From NCBI GenBank assembly GCA_012522535.1, contig JAAYKF010000015.1, positions 1-34,910 of the forward strand: a stretch of 34,910 nucleotides of DNA, in the 5' to 3' direction. Position 1 is the first letter of the stretch; each line of letters starts with the position of its first letter. The position numbers and the translations under genes were made by a program. Shown here piece after piece: positions 31,655-34,910 of this stretch. Source of the DNA: Bacteroidales bacterium (lineage in GTDB: Bacteria; Bacteroidota; Bacteroidia; Bacteroidales; WCHB1-69). Below the pieces are notes generated by a model. It saw nothing but the letters and a program-made list of their open reading frames with translations. It ran no database searches and had not been told where the DNA came from.

Positions 31655-31671
31655 TTTCAAATCAGAATATT

Positions 31672-31965
31672 ATGGAAGAATTGAAAATTTCGTGGTTAGT
31701 AGATGTTGAGGTGTTTGATAGATTGCAGTTTAAGGATTATTTACATGGATTAAATGAGCTTGTAAAAGAGTTTTCGGGTGAGTTTGTAAAAGAGTTCTCT
31801 TTGCCAGAAATAGTGGAGGGCGATTGGCGACCAAGGACTTTGCTTTTAATTTTTGAATTTGAAGATAAAGCATATTTTAACAGATTCAAAAATTCGTCTC
31901 AGCTTCGCAATTTGCGTTATCAGTTCAACGATGTAGCCAGTTTTAAATCGGTGATAATGAGGTGA
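31672..31965 (+). CDS. Small hypothetical protein
   Basis: A 97-residue soluble protein with no signal peptide. The pattern strand (KISWLVDVEVF), helix (FKDYLHGLNELVKEF), strand (RTLLLIFEFED), helix (KAYFNRFKNSSQLRNLRYQF), strand (DVASFKSVIM) suggests a small ferredoxin-like alpha/beta fold similar in layout to dimeric alpha-beta barrel proteins. The family is not identified. It has a promoter upstream and a strong terminator hairpin 9 bp after the stop. Confidence 0.7.
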   Translation: MEELKISWLVDVEVFDRLQFKDYLHGLNELVKEFSGEFVKEFSLPEIVEGDWRPRTLLLIFEFEDKAYFNRFKNSSQLRNLRYQFNDVASFKSVIMR

Positions 31966-31974
31966 GTTATACCA

Positions 31975-32020
31975 AATCAATCCAGCTTTGCATTTTGCAA
32001 AGCTGGATTGATTATTTTAT
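31975..32020. terminator. 18-bp perfect terminator hairpin between convergent genes
   Basis: AATCAATCCAGCTTTGCA (31975-31992) and TGCAAAGCTGGATTGATT (31996-32013) pair perfectly around TTT, followed rightward by ATTTTATTATT. It separates the plus-strand hypothetical gene from riboflavin synthase and probably serves both directions. Confidence 0.85.
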
Positions 32021-32032
32021 TATTACAATTAA

Positions 32033-32641
32033 TTATTTCCCAGAGTTCATATACTCTTCCAATAGTCGTTGTACATATTTTCCAAGTATATCAAATTCTA
32101 AATTCACCACAGTACCTTCTTTAAAGTTGTGGAAATTTGTAACATCATAAGTGTAGGGTATAATAGCCACTGAAAAGCTGTTTTTGGTGGGGTCAACCAC
32201 TGTGAGGCTTACTCCATTAACCGAAACAGAGCCTTTCGAAACGGTGAAGTTGTTCATTGCGGGGTCATATTCGAAGAAGAATCTCCAGCTTCCGTCGTCT
32301 TCTACAACCTTTGTACAAACGGCAGTTTGGTCAACATGCCCTTGAACAATATGTCCGTCAAAACGGCTATTCATTGCCATACTTCTTTCTAAATTCACTT
32401 CGTAGCCCACATGCCAAGTACCCAAGTTAGTTTTATCTAAGGTCTCTTGAACAGCTGTAACAACGTAGGTTTTGTTTTCGTGATCAACATTTACAATGGT
32501 TAAGCAAACTCCATCGTGAGCCATACTTTGGTCAATTTTCAACTCATCAGCTATGGAAGTTTCAACGGTGAAATGAACATTACCTTGTTCTTTTTCAATT
32601 TTTACTATTTTTCCTGTTAATTCTACAATTCCTGTAAACAT
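32033..32641 (-). CDS. ribE: Riboflavin synthase, alpha subunit
   Basis: A 202-residue enzyme that dismutates two 6,7-dimethyl-8-ribityllumazine molecules into riboflavin and a pyrimidinedione. It opens with the diagnostic MFTGIVE. The two lumazine-binding repeats are residues ~1-95 (with SMAHDGVCLTIV, ETLDKTNLG, NLERSMAMNSRFDGHIVQGH) and ~97-195 (VSVNGVSLTVVD, IIPYT, VNLEFDILGKYVQRL). The key Cys of GVCLT in repeat 1 is present, and repeat 2 has GVSLT as normal. No FMN riboswitch is visible: only 25 bp separate it from the upstream gene, so it is probably cotranscribed with the large surface-protein gene. Confidence 0.96.
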   Translation of the reverse strand: MFTGIVELTGKIVKIEKEQGNVHFTVETSIADELKIDQSMAHDGVCLTIVNVDHENKTYVVTAVQETLDKTNLGTWHVGYEVNLERSMAMNSRFDGHIVQGHVDQTAVCTKVVEDDGSWRFFFEYDPAMNNFTVSKGSVSVNGVSLTVVDPTKNSFSVAIIPYTYDVTNFHNFKEGTVVNLEFDILGKYVQRLLEEYMNSGK

Positions 32642-32666
32642 ATTTTTTGATTTTTAATTTCTATTT

Positions 32667-34910
32667 CTATCTAAAAAGGCTAACTGTGCCTTGCAATGTT
32701 CGTTTTTTAATTCCTCCAATTCTATATTCAAAAACATCACAAATATAGTAATAAACCCCTTCGGCACAATCGTTGCCTGTAAATTGATCTTTTCCATCCC
32801 ATAAAACATCTGGATTTTTGGTTTTATAAACAATATTTCCCCAGCGATTATAAATTTTCATATCAATACTTTCCACAAAACTGTATGGAAATGGCACAAA
32901 AAGATCGTTGTAATTGTCGCCATTGGGGGTGAAAACATTGGGAAGTACGTATGGATTGCACTCTTCCAAATCTATGCAAACAAAGTTGCTAAGGGCACTT
33001 TCGTTATATGATAAATCGAAGGCTGAAATGGCAACGCATCCAGCCATATACTCCATATTTGCAATTTGAAATTGATGAAGGTTTACATCAAAAACGGAAT
33101 CTATTTTCACAAAAATACCATCATTGGAGCTGTTGAAATATACGTAGTAGCCATAAACGTCCAATAGACAGCTATCGGCTGGCAGTTGTATAGTATAAGT
33201 GTTTGTTTCACAGTCGGTTTCGCCTTGCAAAATTGGTACACAGGGTGGCTCGTTATCAATGGGGGTTTGACACGATTTTTGTGAGAAATTTATCAGTGGC
33301 GACTCAATTCCGTCTATGGTGTATTCGCCTGAACTTCTGATAAAATAGCATTGTTCGATGTCGTTCTCCAAGGGAAAATCAACAAAAGATTTTTCATGGG
33401 TTGTGGCTATGGAGTCCCACAAAGAGTTTTCTAAATTCTTTCTGAAAACGGTGTATTCAAAATTTGTCCAAGGTGTGTTTTCGTTCCACGATAGGGTGAT
33501 TTTTCTATCGTTGGGAGTGAGGTTAATAAAGATACTTCCAGCCGGATTTGATGTGCCGATTGTGAGGCTATTTTCAGGGGTTAGATTGTTTAGCTCAATC
33601 TTGTAGAACCACGTATTGGAGACGGTGTTGATATTTGTATCAAAAAATGTGGTGTCGTTTAGGTCGTCTAAAGTTCCAATTTCGCTGTATGTGCCGTTTA
33701 CAGTTGTACTTCGTAAAATTTTATACTGATGTGGTCCGGGAAATTGGGCAAAGTCTAATTCAGTGGGTTTTGTCCATCTGATAAATATTTTTCCATCTGT
33801 GCTTGATGTCTCTTCTACACTGACATTGGTAATGATTGGCACTTCTCTTTTTAGTGATGCACAAGCTTCGTTGGAGGCATAGCTTTCGGCAAAATCGGGA
33901 AATGTAGCCACCACTACATAGCAATATTGATTTCCGTATATTAAGCCCTGCCCAGCATTGTCATCAACAAATATTGTATCTAAGATTGAGGTGCTTGTCC
34001 CCACAAGTTGAAAACTTGTATATTCGGGAACCCCAGTTTCGCAGTGGTCATGTGTCCATCCCGATGGTCCATTGTGGCGATAAACTTTATACCCATTGGC
34101 ATTTCGGCAGTTGTGGCTGTCCCACCTAACAACGATGGAGTTGCCCAGAGGGTCGGCTGTAAGATTTTCGGGTGCTGGCGAAACCACCGTTATTCTCATT
34201 GTTTTCATGGAGACCAAATTTATGGGAATATTGTTGTCTTCAGCCTTAAAGCTCACCTGATAGGGGTGTTTGCGAACGTGAGAGCAATTTGTACTCCATT
34301 TGAAATCGGCTTGCACCTGCCCAAATCCATAAATTGATTGTGGAAAAATCGCTGGAGATTGTTCCACATTAAAAGGTCCCCCAGTTGCCGTTAGTGTGAT
34401 TTTATCTCCCTGGGCATCGGTGGCTTTAACAGTGGTTTGGAAATTTGTTCCAGCCACAATACAGGTGTCTTCAATAACTTCTATCTCAGGAGGGGTGTTG
34501 TTGCAAGCCCCAATATTTATCTGCATATCGCGCAGCACAGAGCCAATTTTTACCCCAGCACGCCACTCTTCAATTAAAATTGCAATATTGTATTCGCCCT
34601 GCAAAATAGGGCTATCCCAAAACAGGTCGCCAGTAACAGGGTCGATTGTTATAGAGTTTGAAGCCAAAGGCAATGAATATCCGGGTATCACTTCACCCTC
34701 CAATCCAAGGCAGTTTACAAGTTTATACGAAAGGCTGTCGCCGTCGGGGTCATAGGCACTGGGATTATGATAAAAAGGGGTGTTGACGCAACCATTGTCC
34801 ACTGGTGGATTTAGCAAAACTGGTGAGCTATTTCCACCCAAAAAAGGGTGAATAGTGATTATTGTTTCAAGATAAAATGGGATATTTACAGAATTGGGAA
34901 TATTTATCAC
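32667..34910 (-). CDS. Large secreted protein with gliding-motility/T9SS type-B C-terminal domain (N-terminus beyond window)
   Basis: The last 747 residues of a longer gene, with the frame open to the window edge. Part order: a region with PSAYDPDGDSLSYKLV and KATDAQGDKITLTATGG (cadherin/Ig-like 'DPDGD' modules, to ~230), then several fibronectin-III-like units (APENLTADPLGNSIVVRW... YKVYRH; ITNVSVEETSSTDGKIFIRW; SIFINLTPNDRKITLSWNEN). The C-terminal ~90 residues read LPNVFTPNGDNYNDLFVPFP, MKIYNRWGNIVYKT, WDGKDQFTGNDCAEGVYYYI. That is the gliding-motility-associated (CHU_C/TIGR04131-like) sorting domain of type-B T9SS substrates. The expected fate is export through T9SS (porT is at 25660) to the cell surface. 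Confidence 0.92.
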   Translation of the reverse strand: MINIPNSVNIPFYLETIITIHPFLGGNSSPVLLNPPVDNGCVNTPFYHNPSAYDPDGDSLSYKLVNCLGLEGEVIPGYSLPLASNSITIDPVTGDLFWDSPILQGEYNIAILIEEWRAGVKIGSVLRDMQINIGACNNTPPEIEVIEDTCIVAGTNFQTTVKATDAQGDKITLTATGGPFNVEQSPAIFPQSIYGFGQVQADFKWSTNCSHVRKHPYQVSFKAEDNNIPINLVSMKTMRITVVSPAPENLTADPLGNSIVVRWDSHNCRNANGYKVYRHNGPSGWTHDHCETGVPEYTSFQLVGTSTSILDTIFVDDNAGQGLIYGNQYCYVVVATFPDFAESYASNEACASLKREVPIITNVSVEETSSTDGKIFIRWTKPTELDFAQFPGPHQYKILRSTTVNGTYSEIGTLDDLNDTTFFDTNINTVSNTWFYKIELNNLTPENSLTIGTSNPAGSIFINLTPNDRKITLSWNENTPWTNFEYTVFRKNLENSLWDSIATTHEKSFVDFPLENDIEQCYFIRSSGEYTIDGIESPLINFSQKSCQTPIDNEPPCVPILQGETDCETNTYTIQLPADSCLLDVYGYYVYFNSSNDGIFVKIDSVFDVNLHQFQIANMEYMAGCVAISAFDLSYNESALSNFVCIDLEECNPYVLPNVFTPNGDNYNDLFVPFPYSFVESIDMKIYNRWGNIVYKTKNPDVLWDGKDQFTGNDCAEGVYYYICDVFEYRIGGIKKRTLQGTVSLFR

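Noticed and set aside
32642-32666. FMN riboswitch upstream of ribE
   Set aside because: Only 25 bp separate ribE from the upstream gene, too short for an RFN element, and none of its conserved blocks are visible.
34396-34755. 119-residue frame antisense to the T9SS substrate
   Set aside because: It is a shadow of the FN3/Ig-like coding sequence and has no independent promoter or motif.

Overview
The window reads as chromosomal DNA of a Bacteroidota (Bacteroidetes) member, probably class Bacteroidia. Supporting signs are: promoters with the phylum-specific -7 element TAnnTTTG (best examples at rpmH and tRNA-Glu), no consistent Shine-Dalgarno sequences, low GC, a TonB-dependent receptor paired with a DUF4249 lipoprotein, a FISUMP-domain protein, the type IX secretion protein PorT next to a menaquinone methyltransferase, and a large secreted protein with a gliding-motility/type-B T9SS C-terminal domain. 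The genus cannot be fixed from the sequence.

Layout. 1-83: first 27 codons of the GTPase Obg, leaving the window on the minus strand. 468-2190: secreted M23/LysM peptidase and a FISUMP protein. 2191-2777: gene-free stretch packed with short-period repeats, inverted repeats and triloop hairpins. 2778-4214: gcvT and rpmH (L34), followed by terminators. 4431-10959 (minus): an operon of tamB, a short-chain dehydrogenase and a DUF2851 gene, divergent from tsaD (10972-11994). 12075-15279: an AT-rich DpnII-type (GATC) restriction-modification operon of double-strand adenine methylase, endonuclease, an unrecognised 188-residue protein and a DpnA-like methylase. 15403-18668: TonB-dependent receptor and DUF4249 lipoprotein. 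18668-18851: a repeat element that shares modules with the 2.2-kb region. 18934-23682: a same-strand run of split transketolase with a secreted von Willebrand A protein between its halves, then an ECF sigma factor, a single-pass probable anti-sigma protein and a Spy/CpxP-like periplasmic protein. 23841-26373: hldA (rfaE1), menG/ubiE, porT. 26578-29567 (minus): two-TM hypothetical and a GH35 beta-galactosidase. 29718-32020: small hypothetical genes and tRNA-Glu. 32033-34910 (minus): riboflavin synthase and a T9SS-type-B surface protein whose N-terminus lies beyond the window.

How the parts fit. Most of the window is housekeeping (ribosome assembly, tRNA modification, glycine cleavage, LPS heptose, menaquinone, riboflavin) mixed with envelope functions (TamB, TonB receptor, PorT, M23 peptidase, sigma/anti-sigma/periplasmic sensor). 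The clearest accessory insertion is the GATC restriction system. By eye the window holds only about 20 GATC sites where base composition predicts roughly a hundred, and a quarter of those 20 lie inside the restriction operon itself. The most unusual non-coding signal is a family of intergenic repeats with 7- and 8-bp periods. One composite version occurs twice, about 16.5 kb apart and in opposite orientation.
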